The notes beneath the pieces were generated by a model, which searched no databases, was not told where the DNA came from, and saw nothing but the letters and a program-made list of their open reading frames with translations. DNA of 64,000 nucleotides from Nocardiopsis_C rhodophaea (GTDB taxonomy: Bacteria; Actinomycetota; Actinomycetes; Streptosporangiales; Streptosporangiaceae), in assembly GCF_039530945.1 (NCBI RefSeq), contig NZ_BAAAPC010000011.1, forward strand, positions 161,892 through 225,891, given 5' to 3'. Both the position numbers and the translations under genes were made by a program. Position 1 is the stretch's first letter, and every line of letters starts with the position of its first letter. Shown piece after piece: positions 18,199 through 28,900 of the stretch.

Positions 18199-18954
18199 CT
18201 AAGAGGCAGCCGGGGCGGCGCCGAGCGCGGTGAGCAGCTCGGCGCGAAGTTCCGCGGCGCGGGGGTCGCCCCGCCGCCGCGGGCGCTCCAGCTTCACTGG
18301 GATGTCGTGGGAGATGCGCCCATCGGTGAGGACGAGCGCTCGGTCGGCGAGGAGCAGCGCCTCGTCGACATCGTGGGTGACGATCAGAACGGCGGGGCGG
18401 TGCCGCTTCCACAGGTTCAGAACCAGGTCGTGCATGGCGGCGCGGGTCAGTGCGTCCAGGGCGCCGAAGGGTTCGTCCAGTAGCAGGAGGCGTGGTTCGC
18501 GGATGAGGGCGCGTGCCAGGGAGACACGCTGGGCCTGGCCGCCGGACAGCGTCAGCGGCCAGGCGTCGGCCCGCTCGGTTAGGCCGACCTCCGTGAGCGC
18601 TGCCGTGGCCGCGTCGCGTGGCGACGGGGTCGCCACCCCCAGGACGATGTTGGCCCACACCTTCTTCCACGGGAGCAGCCGTGGTTCCTGAAAGGCAACG
18701 GCGACCGCGCCTTCGGCGGCGACTTCGCCCTCGTAGTCGGCGTCTAAACCCGCGAGCACCCTCAGCAGGGTCGATTTGCCTGATCCACTCCGTCCAAGGA
18801 GAGCGGTGAACTCCCCTGGGGCCAGGTCCAGGTCCAGGCCGCGCAGCACTTGATCGCCGCCGAAGGACCTGTCGAGACCGCGCACACGCGCGGCCGGGGG
18901 CGAGACCGCGCCCGCACCGCGTTTCGGGGTCACGTGTGCATGCTGCTCCGCCAT
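18199..18954 (-). CDS. ssuB: Aliphatic sulfonate ABC transporter ATPase
   Basis: 251 residues. Walker A GRSGSGKST, Q-loop FQEPRLLPWKKV, signature LSGGQ and Walker B LLLLDEPFGALD are intact, with the switch His in THDVDEA. The PRLLPW segment is typical of the SsuB/TauB nitrate-sulfonate-bicarbonate group. Its ATG lies inside the end of the permease gene (25-base overlap), so translation is coupled. Powers sulfonate uptake. Confidence 0.95.
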   Translation of the reverse strand: MAEQHAHVTPKRGAGAVSPPAARVRGLDRSFGGDQVLRGLDLDLAPGEFTALLGRSGSGKSTLLRVLAGLDADYEGEVAAEGAVAVAFQEPRLLPWKKVWANIVLGVATPSPRDAATAALTEVGLTERADAWPLTLSGGQAQRVSLARALIREPRLLLLDEPFGALDALTRAAMHDLVLNLWKRHRPAVLIVTHDVDEALLLADRALVLTDGRISHDIPVKLERPRRRGDPRAAELRAELLTALGAAPAAS

Positions 18955-19820
18955 GACAGCGCCCTCCTCTCCAGGAGCCGGACGAGTGCGTCGGTGGCCA
19001 GGCCGAGCAGGCTGTAGACGACGAGACCGAGGACGACGATGTCGGTGCGCAGGAACTCCCGCGCGCTGTTGATCATGAAGCCCAGCCCGGCGTCGGCGTT
19101 GATCTGCTCGGCGACGATCAGGGCGAGCCAGGCGCCTCCCAGGCTGACGCGCAGTCCCGTCAGCAGCCCGGGGAGCGCTCCGGGCAGCACGACATGGCGC
19201 ACCACCGCCGCGCGGCCGAGCCCCAGGACGCGGGCGACCTCGATGTACTTGACGTCTACGGCCCGAATGCCAGCGACGGTGTTGGTGTACAGGGGGACGG
19301 CGACAGCGATGGCCACCAAAGTGATCTTGGGTGTCTCGCCGATACCGAACCACAGGATGAACAGGGGGATCAGGCCAAAGATCGGTAGGGCGCGCAGCAT
19401 CTGCAGCGGCGGGTCCAGCAGTCGCTCGCCCCATCGGCTCATCCCGACGACGAGGGCGCAACCAGTTCCGGCCACTGCCCCCGCCGCGTAACCGACCAGG
19501 ACCCGCTCCAGGGAGGTTCCCACGGCCGTGAGCAAGGTGCCGTCCCGCGCGAGGTCGATGCCGGTGGCCGCGATCGCGGAGGGCGGTGGCAGCAGCCGCT
19601 CGGGGATGACCCCGGCCGATGCGCCCAGCTGCCACAGGGCGAGGAGCGCCACCGGGCTGATCCAGCGCAGCCAGGCGCCGCCGCGGCTCCGCTTGGGAGC
19701 GGTGGTGCCGCTGCTGGGCGTCGGTGGCGACGGAGGGGAAGGTGGGTGCTGCGATCGTTCACTGGTGGCGGACGTCCGCACAGCGGACGCGGACGGCGGA
19801 CCCAACGGGTTCCTCCTCAA
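18930..19820 (-). CDS. ssuC: Aliphatic sulfonate ABC transporter permease
   Basis: 296 residues. A Pro/Ser-rich cytoplasmic N terminus of about 45 residues precedes six membrane segments. The EAA-type loop that contacts the ATPase reads EVARVLGLGRAAVVRHVVLP. RALPIFGLIPLFILWFGIGE is the family-typical segment before it. The order and overlaps place it between the flavin reductase and ssuB. Confidence 0.94.
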   Translation of the reverse strand: MRRNPLGPPSASAVRTSATSERSQHPPSPPSPPTPSSGTTAPKRSRGGAWLRWISPVALLALWQLGASAGVIPERLLPPPSAIAATGIDLARDGTLLTAVGTSLERVLVGYAAGAVAGTGCALVVGMSRWGERLLDPPLQMLRALPIFGLIPLFILWFGIGETPKITLVAIAVAVPLYTNTVAGIRAVDVKYIEVARVLGLGRAAVVRHVVLPGALPGLLTGLRVSLGGAWLALIVAEQINADAGLGFMINSAREFLRTDIVVLGLVVYSLLGLATDALVRLLERRALSWRSSMHT

Positions 19821-19868
19821 GAAGATGACCAGGGTGGGGACGCGCGGTGCACGGGAAGCATGGGGGTG

Positions 19869-20426
19869 TCAGGCGAGCGGGGAGAACCCGCCGAAGGCGC
19901 CGCGGTGGTACAGGAGTGGCGGGCGGGGGTCGCTGAGCACGTAGCCGTGCGCGACCTCGCCGACCATCAGCCAGTGGTCCCCGATCAGGCGGGTGTCGTA
20001 GCGGCGGCACACGAGGTGCACCGCGGTCCCGTCCAGGAGCGGGACGTTCTCCGCGCCCCGGCTCCAGGCCGTGGGTGGCGCGAATCGGTCGATGCCGCGT
20101 GTGGAGAAGCGCGCGGCCAGGTCCCACTGGTCCTCGGCGAGCAGGTGGACGGCGAAGAACCGGGCCTTGCGCAGTTCGGGCCATGTGGTGGATGAATCGG
20201 CGATGTAGAAGGCCACCAGGGGCGGTGACATGCTGACGCTGGTGAACGAGGTCGCGGTGAGCCCCACGGGCCGGCCCGACACGTCGGCGGTGACGATCAC
20301 GACGCCCGCGGCATGGTGTGCCATCAGGCGGCGGAACGCGTCGGCATCGACATCCGGGGGCTGCGCACTCGCCCGCGTACGCAGCCCAGGAGTGGCCCGG
20401 GCGGGCATCGTGTGCACGGTGGTCAT
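19869..20426 (-). CDS. Flavin reductase (FMN-binding split barrel)
   Basis: 185 residues. The flavin reductase-like domain is clear: FRRLMAHHAAGVVIVTAD at the start, GLTATSFTSVSMSPPLVAFY (flavin-phosphate region), and LVGRV-like DHWLMVGEVAHG near the end. It belongs to the HpaC/DIM6 type rather than the E. coli SsuE flavodoxin-like type, but would do the same job: supply reduced FMN to the monooxygenase SsuD encoded just upstream. Lies between ssuD and ssuC. Confidence 0.9.
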   Translation of the reverse strand: MTTVHTMPARATPGLRTRASAQPPDVDADAFRRLMAHHAAGVVIVTADVSGRPVGLTATSFTSVSMSPPLVAFYIADSSTTWPELRKARFFAVHLLAEDQWDLAARFSTRGIDRFAPPTAWSRGAENVPLLDGTAVHLVCRRYDTRLIGDHWLMVGEVAHGYVLSDPRPPLLYHRGAFGGFSPLA

Positions 20427-20505
20427 CGGTTCTGCCCTTCATGCGCGTGGAACGGTGGACACCGCAGTACGGGCCCTCTGGAGGACGGGGGTCGGGGAGG
20501 AGGCC

Positions 20506-21681
20506 TCAGTTCGCCGAGGAAGTGGGGGCGGGTGCCCCGGCCGACGCGACGAAGGGGACGGCCGCTGCCTGGGTGGGGAGGTCCCCCGGAGGGCTCCATA
20601 GGCCGCGATCACGCAGGATCGGCAGCACGCCTTCGCCGAACCAGTAGGCCTCCTCCAGATGCGGGTAGCCGGACAGGACGAACTCGGTGAGCCCGCGCCG
20701 GTGGTATTCCTCGATAAGATCGGCGACCTCGCTGTGGCTTCCCACCAGCGCGGTCCCGGCACCACCGCGCACCAGGCCGATCCCGGCCCACAGGTTCGGA
20801 TAGACCTCCAGCCGGTCGCGGCGGCCGCCGTGCAGTTCGCGCATCAGCCGCTGCCCCTCGGATTCGCTGGCCGACAGTCCGCTCTGCACGGTCTGGACGG
20901 TCGTGTCGTCGATGTTCGCCAGCAGCCGCTCGGCCTCGGCCCACGCTTCCCGCGACGTGTCGCGCGTGATGACGTGCAACCGGATTCCGTACTCCAGCGT
21001 GCGTCCGCGCTTGGCCGCCAGGGCGGCCACTCGGTCGATCTTGTCGGCGACCGCAGCAGGCGGCTCACCCCACGTCAGGTAGGTATCCACCCGCTCGGCC
21101 GCCACCCGCAAGGCGGTCTCGGAAGAGCCGCCGAAGTACAGCGGCGGGCGCGGATCGGGCAGGCGATGAAGACGGGCGCCTTCGACGGCGAGGTGGCGAC
21201 CGGAGAAGTCGACGGTGTCCCCCGCCCACAGGCGCCGCACGACCTGCAGGAACTCGTCGGTACGCGCGTAACGGGCCTCCTTGCCCAGGAAGTCCCCATG
21301 CGCACGCTGCTCGGCGCCCTCCCCGCCGGTCACCACGTTGAGCAGCAGTCGGCCGCCGCTGAGCCGCTGGAACGTGGCGGCCATCTGGGCGGCCAGCGTC
21401 GGCGATATCAGCCCGGGCCGGAACGCCACCAAGAACTTCAACCGCTCCGTGGCCTCGACCAGCATCGCCGTGCTAAGCCAGGCATCCTCGCACCACGCCC
21501 CCGTCGGAGTGAGCACCCCCTCAAAACCGAGCTGCTCAGCGGCACGGGCGACCTGCGCCAGGTAGCGCGTGGTCGGCTCACGATCACGCCAAGCAGAGTC
21601 GACATCGACCCCGTGCCCACCCCCGACGATGCCGCGCCCGTCGCCCTGGGTCGGCAGGAACCAGTGGAACGTCAGTGCCAT
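20506..21681 (-). CDS. ssuD: FMNH2-dependent alkanesulfonate monooxygenase
   Basis: 391 residues of the bacterial luciferase-like superfamily. It opens with FHWFLPTQGDGR and carries FLVAFRPGLISPTLAAQMAA, LNVVTGG and YFGGSS, all hallmarks of SsuD. It cleaves C-S bonds in alkanesulfonates to release sulfite using FMNH2 and oxygen. ATG 21681 is the family's normal N terminus. The Ala/Pro-rich C-terminal tail is a short extension. First gene of the operon, with a promoter visible about 46 bases upstream. Confidence 0.95.
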   Translation of the reverse strand: MALTFHWFLPTQGDGRGIVGGGHGVDVDSAWRDREPTTRYLAQVARAAEQLGFEGVLTPTGAWCEDAWLSTAMLVEATERLKFLVAFRPGLISPTLAAQMAATFQRLSGGRLLLNVVTGGEGAEQRAHGDFLGKEARYARTDEFLQVVRRLWAGDTVDFSGRHLAVEGARLHRLPDPRPPLYFGGSSETALRVAAERVDTYLTWGEPPAAVADKIDRVAALAAKRGRTLEYGIRLHVITRDTSREAWAEAERLLANIDDTTVQTVQSGLSASESEGQRLMRELHGGRRDRLEVYPNLWAGIGLVRGGAGTALVGSHSEVADLIEEYHRRGLTEFVLSGYPHLEEAYWFGEGVLPILRDRGLWSPPGDLPTQAAAVPFVASAGAPAPTSSAN

Positions 21682-21726
21682 GAGGGAGTCCCCGTCCTCT
21701 CCGCTGATCACAGATGGCCTAGCGCT

Positions 21727-21755
21727 ACTCTGGAGCCCATTCCCCCCTTTGTCAA
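21727..21755 (-). promoter_or_regulatory. Probable ssu operon promoter
   Basis: On the minus strand, TTGACA (21755-21750) and CAGAGT (21732-21727) are 17 bases apart; the -10 keeps the essential A and T. Transcription would start near 21720, about 40 bases before ssuD. The run of six G after the -35 box is notable. Confidence 0.5.
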
Positions 21756-21824
21756 CCAAGTAAGTAGGAAATTCACCGCCGCCTCGACTACCAGCACCGA
21801 CACGGGGGCGACGCTCTGGCTCCT

Positions 21825-22421
21825 TCACGCCTGAGCCGCACAACCGAGGTTGGCGTTCGCCTTGATCTCGCTCGACCGACGACGCCCCCACACAGGTCCG
21901 GGGACTCGGAGCGACGAGCACTTGTCAGCGCGCTCCAGGATGCCGTACGGGCCCCAGCAGATCGGCGAGGACCTCGGCGCTGCGCTGCACAGGCAGGTGG
22001 GGGCGATTCCAGGGGCCGGGCGCAGCCGGTGCAGGTCCGCGGGTAATGGTCGAGGACCTCGTCGGGGATCTCGGCCTGGCACAGGGTGGTGCCCGCATCG
22101 CCCTGCTGCTTGCCGGGGGCGCTTGCCGCTCGCCGTGCGCAGGCACTTGGGGGCGGGCTTCTTCCAGGGCCGGTCGGATGACGGGGGCTGGGAGGAGGTG
22201 GTGGAGTCCAGGCCCAGGCGGTGCTTGAGCTGGGCGTTCTCCTTCTTCAGCGCGGCGTTTTCGGCTTCCAGTTCGCCGATCCGGGCGTCGCGGGCCTCCA
22301 GGGCGGCTCGCAGCCGCGTGTTGTCGGCTTCCAGCTCGGCGACACGGGTTTCGAGTTCCTCCACGCGCGCGAGCACCCGCTTCAGCAGCGCTTCGGAGGA
22401 TGAGGTCATGGAACCGATCAT
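21825..22421 (-). pseudogene. IS66-family transposase remnant, frameshifted and truncated
   Basis: The first 70 codons read like the N terminus of an IS66 transposase: a heptad coiled coil (LLKRVLARVEELETRVAELE) followed by SSQPPSSDRPWKKPAPK. After SGKRP the similarity jumps to another frame, where DEVLDHYPRTCTGCARPL, the IS66 zinc-binding segment, can be read. So a one-base indel disrupts it. The catalytic domain is missing: the sequence runs out near the ssu promoter. No accessory IS66 genes or terminal repeats are visible. A decayed insertion between the ssu operon and the RHS locus. Confidence 0.8.
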
Positions 22422-22542
22422 GCCGCCAGAGCCGGCGGCCTGTAGGGGAATTCCAAAGACCGGCGTGCGGCGACCGTTATACCCGAATCCCAGCCACCAC
22501 GTGAAAATTTACAATAATCTTACTTCCTTATCGAAATAACGG

Positions 22543-22794
22543 CTATGAATAGAGGGAAGAATAAATTCGAAAAAAAGAGTTTAGCGAAATACCCAGGCCA
22601 AACAATATCAACAAACCACTATTCACATATCGAGTCACAAATCTTAAAATCCTCGGCATTCGAGAATATCCGATCACCACCTTGTTAATAGCATTATCAT
22701 TTAACATAATAATGAAAACCCCGACCACAATCAATGAAATTCCCACTATTGATGCGAAAACCATTGAAAGCATACAGCTTCCACCAATCCACAT
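22543..22794 (-). CDS. AT-rich small two-pass membrane protein, candidate immunity protein
   Basis: An 83-residue protein with two hydrophobic segments (about 8-29 and 57-75) joined by a basic loop (NKVVIGYSRMPRILRFVTRY). Start is ATG 22794 or 22773. Its A+T content is far above anything else in the window. It is 145 bases downstream of the RHS gene on the same strand, exactly where the cognate immunity gene of an RHS toxin is expected, and shares its low-GC composition with the 3' end of that gene. Homology not recognised; immunity is inference from position. Confidence 0.6.
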   Translation of the reverse strand: MWIGGSCMLSMVFASIVGISLIVVGVFIIMLNDNAINKVVIGYSRMPRILRFVTRYVNSGLLILFGLGISLNSFFRIYSSLYS

Positions 22795-22939
22795 CCAGAA
22801 ACCTCAAATATACAAACCAGAAGTCACGTTTCAGGATATAGGATGCTTTATATTATTTAAGGGCAGAATTAATGATCGCAAGCGAGGGGGCGCTATACTA
22901 GAAGCGGAGCTCCTTTGACTTTCACAACCCCTACTCCCA

Positions 22940-25900
22940 CTAGTATCCACGCTCGGGCCACCCTTCTGGAGTAAAGATTGGAAACGCAGGGCTCCCCCAA
23001 TCTGCGGGATTCCAACTCCAATTTGTGTCGACTTGAAATACTGTGAACTCACCTATCTCGAACCCGACCCCGCCAGCGCCGGTCACGGAAAAGGATTCAC
23101 CGGACCCATCAGAAGCGTTCGGGAGCCCGACACACACTCCCACGACGTACGCTCCGCAGAACTTTGGAGTCACACCGGTACTATCACGCGGGCTCATTCC
23201 GCTTGCACCGACGGGCAAGTCCAGCTTTCCAATTCCAACACCCAGAGATACCGATATCATGCCATCCTGAAAGGAAGCTCCGACGCACAGTACGAGGCAA
23301 TACCCAGCACCAACAACCGCATGCTCCTTCAACCATTCCAATACATCATTCAACCCTTCCTTGTGCCTCTGAAGGACATCATCGGGCATCGAGCGTCCAT
23401 CCGGACCGCAGACTGCAGGGTAACTACCTGTACATGGTCCCCCCATATTGGATTGTGCTATACCAAGCGCTTCGGCTTTGGGATCGCGTGAGGGACCTGC
23501 ATATGGATCCACCTTGATGACAGGTGTTGCTACACCGCCACCCCGACTTCCGCCACCACGGTAACCACCGCTGCCGCTCTTGCTACCGCCACCGTTGTAG
23601 TAGCCGCCGCGTCCGCCACCGCCCGGGCCCCTGTGGCCGCCGCCGGAAGGGGGGCGGTAGCCCTGGCTTACTGTTCCTTTGACGTTCCCCTGGTTGGAGA
23701 AACAACTCGCCAAGGGGCTCTTCTTGGGCCCCTTGGGCCTATAGCCGCACGGATAGAGACCGCTCGCATCGGACTGAGTTGCGGGGCTGTTGTTCGCATA
23801 GGCATAGCCATGCATCTGCTGCGGGGAGGACCCGTCGAGCAGCGGGTCCACCGAGATGAACCGGCCGATCGTCGCGTCGTAGGCGCGTGCGCCCAGTTGG
23901 GTCAGCCCCGTCGAGTCATCAACAGTCCCGCCGACGAATCCCTTCTGTCCTGGCCATTCGCCACTGATGCTGCGTTCCTCGCCGAAGACGGTGAAGCGCC
24001 GCTGTACAAAGGCGCCCGAGTTCGCGTCGACCGTGATCTGCCCTGTTCCCTGGTGGTCAGAGAACAGCCAGCTCAGCTTCTGATCATTCTCCCGAACCGC
24101 AACGGTCTCCCCCGCGTGCTGATAGAAGCGGGTGGCCTCTGTCTTCTCCTCGCCAGCGGTCCACGAAATCTCCTGGCCAGGAAGGTAGAGGGTTGTCACC
24201 GGACCTTCGCGCCGTAGGAGGCGCTGCCCATCGGCGTCGTAGACGTAGCTGGTCTCACCGGGACCGTTGCCGACCTTTTCCAGTTTGCCTTCGGCATCCC
24301 AGGTCAGTTTTTGGTCCTGATCGGCCGTAGTCTTCCGGGTCATGTTGCCGGACTCGTCGTACTCGTAAGTCCAGGTCTCTTCGCCGTCGCTGCCCGTCTG
24401 GTCAACTTGGGCAACAGCGTGAGCGGGCCCCTCGTCATCTCCCGGGGTGGAATACGTGCGAGAGGTCTGCCCCTCCCCTCTACGTCTGGTTTCAGCGAGG
24501 CGGTTGCCAACTTCGTCGTACGTGTAGGAGTCCCAGTACGGCGCCGGACCACCGAGCCTGTCAGCATCCGGCTCCTCCCCACAGGCGTTCTCACCAGCAG
24601 TGGCAGGAGTCCACACGTCGGTCAGGCGCTGAAGGTAGTCATAGGCGAAACACTGCGCGTCACTGGGACGGTTCTCGTCCGTCGGCTTGTCGCGGATGCT
24701 GAGAATGTTGCCGCTGTCGTCATAGTCGTAATGCTGGGTTGACAGTGAACCATCGCCGATCTCGTGGACGAGACTGGTCATAGACAACCGATTCGTGGGT
24801 TCCTCATACTTGCGTGTCGCCCACGTCTCCTTCGCCCCTACAGCACCGCGGCTGAACTGCCGCTGGAGGAGGTTGCCGGTCTTCGAGTAGATAGTCTCCG
24901 TGACGAGGCCCTGCCAGCCCTCCACCGTCGTGGGCTGATTCAACTCGTCATATCCAAAGGCTGTGGTCTCTTTCTTCAGAGCACCCGCTGCCGGGTAACC
25001 CATGGATTGCAAGCTGCCGTCTGGGTTGTAGCCGTTGACGTAGCGATAGGTGCCCGCGAGCTCCCCTTCGATTTCCGGAACGGTGATGTCCTTGACCTTT
25101 GGCCGGTTCATCTGGTCGTAGCTGCGCACTTCGGTGGTGTACGCCTGACCATCGACGTAACGCGTCGCGGAGGTGAGCTGCCCCTTTGCGACGGAGTCAT
25201 AGACCCATTTGGCCCGCAGGTTCCCCGACGGAGAGTCATCTCGTAGCTCGATCCGACGGCCCAACGCGTCATAGACGTGGGCCAGAGTCTCACCGCGACC
25301 GTCGGTCGAACGGACTTTCTGGTCCAAGGCGTTGTAGGTAAAGGTGGAGGTTCCAGTGTCTGGGTCGTCCTCCTTGATCCTGCGGCCACGGAGGTCGTAG
25401 GTGTAGGTCCAGGTGCTGCCGCCAGCGTCGGTGATCGTGGCGATCTTGCCGTTCTTGGCGTAGGTGTAGGTCGTCGAATCGTAGTCGCCCTCGGGCAGGC
25501 GGCCGTGGTGCTGGCGCAGTTCGACGGTCCGGCCGCGGGCGTCGGTGATCGTCGTGCTGCCGGTACCCCCCTCAGGCTTGGTCACCAAGGTTCTGTCACC
25601 TGCGTAGGCGGTCGTCGTGCGCCGCTGCTCCTCACCCCGGGACACCTGGATGACATCAGTGGCGCGGCCGGCCCCGTCGAATACGGTCTCGGTCTGACGG
25701 GGAATTTCGTCATCATTATTGACGATGAACAGGGAGTCTGTCGGGTCTTCCTCGTTGTAGTAGGAGGCCCTCTCCTTGACCGCATTACCGCGCGAGTCAT
25801 AGAAGACATCGATGATACGCCTACCACCGCCAGTCGCCGCACCCTGCGTCTGGCGTTGTCTCAGCAAGCCGTCATAGATCTCATAGCTGGTGATGTACTG

Positions 25901-28900
25901 ACCATCGTGGTTGAGCCTACGCGTGACAACGCTGGTGGGAGCGTCCTTCCGGACGTTGTACTCGAACTCCATGCTCGGACGCGGGTTATCGGACTTCGGC
26001 CGATCAGCCAGCCATACCTGAGTCAACCGTCCGAAGGGGTCGTAGGAGAGTTCCGTGCGGTTGCCGTTCGCATCGACCTGGGCTGTCAGTGACGAACGGA
26101 CATCGTACTCCTGGGAGGTCGTGAATCCGAGAGCATTGGTGATGCTCATCTTCATCGGGGCGCCGTTTTTCGCCGCGCTTTCGTACGCAGTGGTCGTCTT
26201 GTTACCCAGCGCGTCGATGACGTCCACAAGTCGCCCATAGGAGTCGAAGGTGTTTTCGACGTGTGTCTGGTACTTGGCCGTACCCGAGTCATAGTCTGCG
26301 ATGCGCTCGACCTTGGTAGGCAAGCCGTGGGTTGGAGTTTTCCCGAATTCCTGACCGTCGAAGTGGGTGCGCTCGTCGCTGATGACATCGTCGGGGCGCT
26401 TCGGGTCCTTCGAGCACGCGACTGCGACTGTCTCCACTCGGGAGACCTTGTCCAAGAGCCACTTTGAGGTGTTGCGTGCGTAAGTCGTCCGGGTACAGCG
26501 GTCATCCTCAGGTGTGGATGTATCTCCAAGGTCGTCCGTACGGACGACGTACCCGTAATCGTCGAAGGTGTTGACGGTCTTGGTTGTCCGCCAGCCTTCT
26601 TCTAAAGCGGTGTAGCCCTCGGTGGTCTTCGTCTTGACCAGGTGCGAGTTCAGAGTGCCCCAGCTGTAGCTACGCTCAGCGGTCTTCTTCTTCCAGGGGG
26701 TCGAGATGGTCTTCTCCACGGCCTCGCCACCCGCGCCATTGCGGGTGATGACCTCGCGCGTCTGCCCGTTGAACACCTCGTCATCGGCCTGCTTGCCTCC
26801 CTCCGAGTCGGTGATGCTCACCGACCGCTTCCCGGAGGGCTGTTTGTCGCCGTTCATGCCCCGGTAGAACAGGTGCTCCGTCTCCGACTGGGTCTCGTCT
26901 GCGGCACCCTCGCGAACCTTAACCTTCGCGTAGCCGCGGAAGACAGACCACGTCTTACGCTTGTTCGGAACGATGCCGTCGGGATCGTCAAAGTGCCAGC
27001 CCGCACCTCCCACATACTGGTACGAGGTAATGACATCGGGCTGCTGTGCCACCAGGTCGATCTCGGCGACTTTGGTGACGACATACTTGTGAAACCAGTC
27101 GGTGAGCTCCTCCTCCCCTTCGGGTGTCCAGATCACCGGATAGCAGCGCTTGGTGTTGGAGTGCGGCTTCGGTGTCTGGCCGGGTTTGCACTCGGGTGCG
27201 GAGTAGGAGACGTCGACTTGGCCACCGGTCTCGGTATAAATGGACGTAATTCGCCACTTGTACATCGGCGCCAAGCCATCGGAAGTGGAATCGACTCGGT
27301 TCTCCAACGCCGTTCCACCGAATGTGATCTTAGGATAGGTCTCGGTGCCGCCGACATGACCGGTGTGGGTAATGGACTCCAGCCACAGGGCCGGGGCGGT
27401 TCCGTCTCCGGGCTTCGGGTACTTGTGTTCCAGTTTCCACGAGTCAACGGTGGTGTAGTCGCTGCCATCGTGGACCTGTGTGGTGATGGTGTTCAGCTTC
27501 TTGGTGGAGAAGAACGAAGCGGAGTGCTTACCCGTACACTTCTCGTCCTTCTTGCACTCCTGGTCAAGAGGAACATCCGGCCAGTGCTTGGCATTTTTCT
27601 TGGTCCGCTTGGACGGCGCACAGTCGAAATCCTCGGTGGGCAGGCAACGTTCGCCGACACCGAAGTTCACACGTGCGGCAGCGGTTCCAAAGACGTCATC
27701 TGAGCGGAGTCCGTACTCGATCCGCTTGAGGTATCCGCCCCGTACATACGGGGTCGCAGTAGACGTGAGATTCCGGCCGTAGTAGTTGGTCTCCTTGTCG
27801 TAGTAGTAGGCCATGGCGTTGCCCTGGACGTCGACGACATAGTCGAGGTTCCACTTGTACGCCTGCTGGCACCAGGAGTCCGCAAAGCGAGACTTATGGC
27901 ACGGTTCACCCGATTCATCGCCGTAGACCGGCATCGTCCACGCCGACTTGGTCTCCGGCTTGCCCGAGGCCCATCCCGGCAAGCGGTTGCGACCGAAGAA
28001 GTACTGCGTGCCGTCGGGCGTGGTCAGCTTCCAGTACTCGCCGTCGTTGTCGCCGTTCGTCGCACCGGTCAATCTCTCGATCTTGGAACCGTCATCGTCC
28101 TTGAGGTGCCACTCGCCATCGGAGTCGATAATCAGCTCGGTAGACATGCCGTTCAGCGACAGCGTGGCATTGTGCCGGGCCCAGCACTGATCGGCGACCT
28201 CGTTCTTCCCGTCCTGGCACAGCCCATAACGGCGCTCGATGTAGCCAGGGTCGTACGAGAAGCCCTCACCGATCCAGGAGGTCTGGTTGTTGGAATTGGC
28301 CGTACGGCCATCAACGCTCTGGGAGGAGTAACCCAGCGACAATCCGGGACTGAGTTCACCCGCTACCTTGGGTGTGGCCATCGAGTACGACCAAGAGAAG
28401 TCCCCAGTCTGCACCCCGACGTTCCATTCCGATGATGGCGAGAGCGGGGTGGCGGAATAATCTCCAGATCCCTTTTCGCTTTCCGTGCTGGGCGCGACTG
28501 CCAGAAGCGTCCCTGTTCCTGCGGAAGCAGGTGCCACAGCAGAAAGCGTTCGCGCCTGAGCGTTGTTCTCCGATTGCAGATCGGTGACACGCGAGCAATA
28601 CCGAGGAGCCGATTCGGCGTCACAGTCTTCCAGCGCCAGGAGTTCCAGGCGAGAGCCGTAGTCACCGCCGAAGGCGGTGGCAAAGTCCGAATAGTCGACT
28701 CCGACTTGGACCGGCGCAGTCTGCGATCCACCATCGGTCCGGGTCAGGCGCAACAGCACCCCATCGACACCGAGAGTCTCGGCAGTCTTCTGATCAAGGA
28801 CTTCGAGCTCAGCGCTTTCCAACTCGACTGGCTTATCCGGCTCACCCGCGGCCTCAGCTTGGTCGGCGCCTTCATTCGACTCGTGCTGCGCGTTCCCCTC

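Noticed and set aside
23530..23660. Repeated GGYRGGG-like units considered as a repeat array or CRISPR
   Set aside because: They are codons of the Gly-rich hinge in the RHS protein, with irregular lengths and no spacer pattern.
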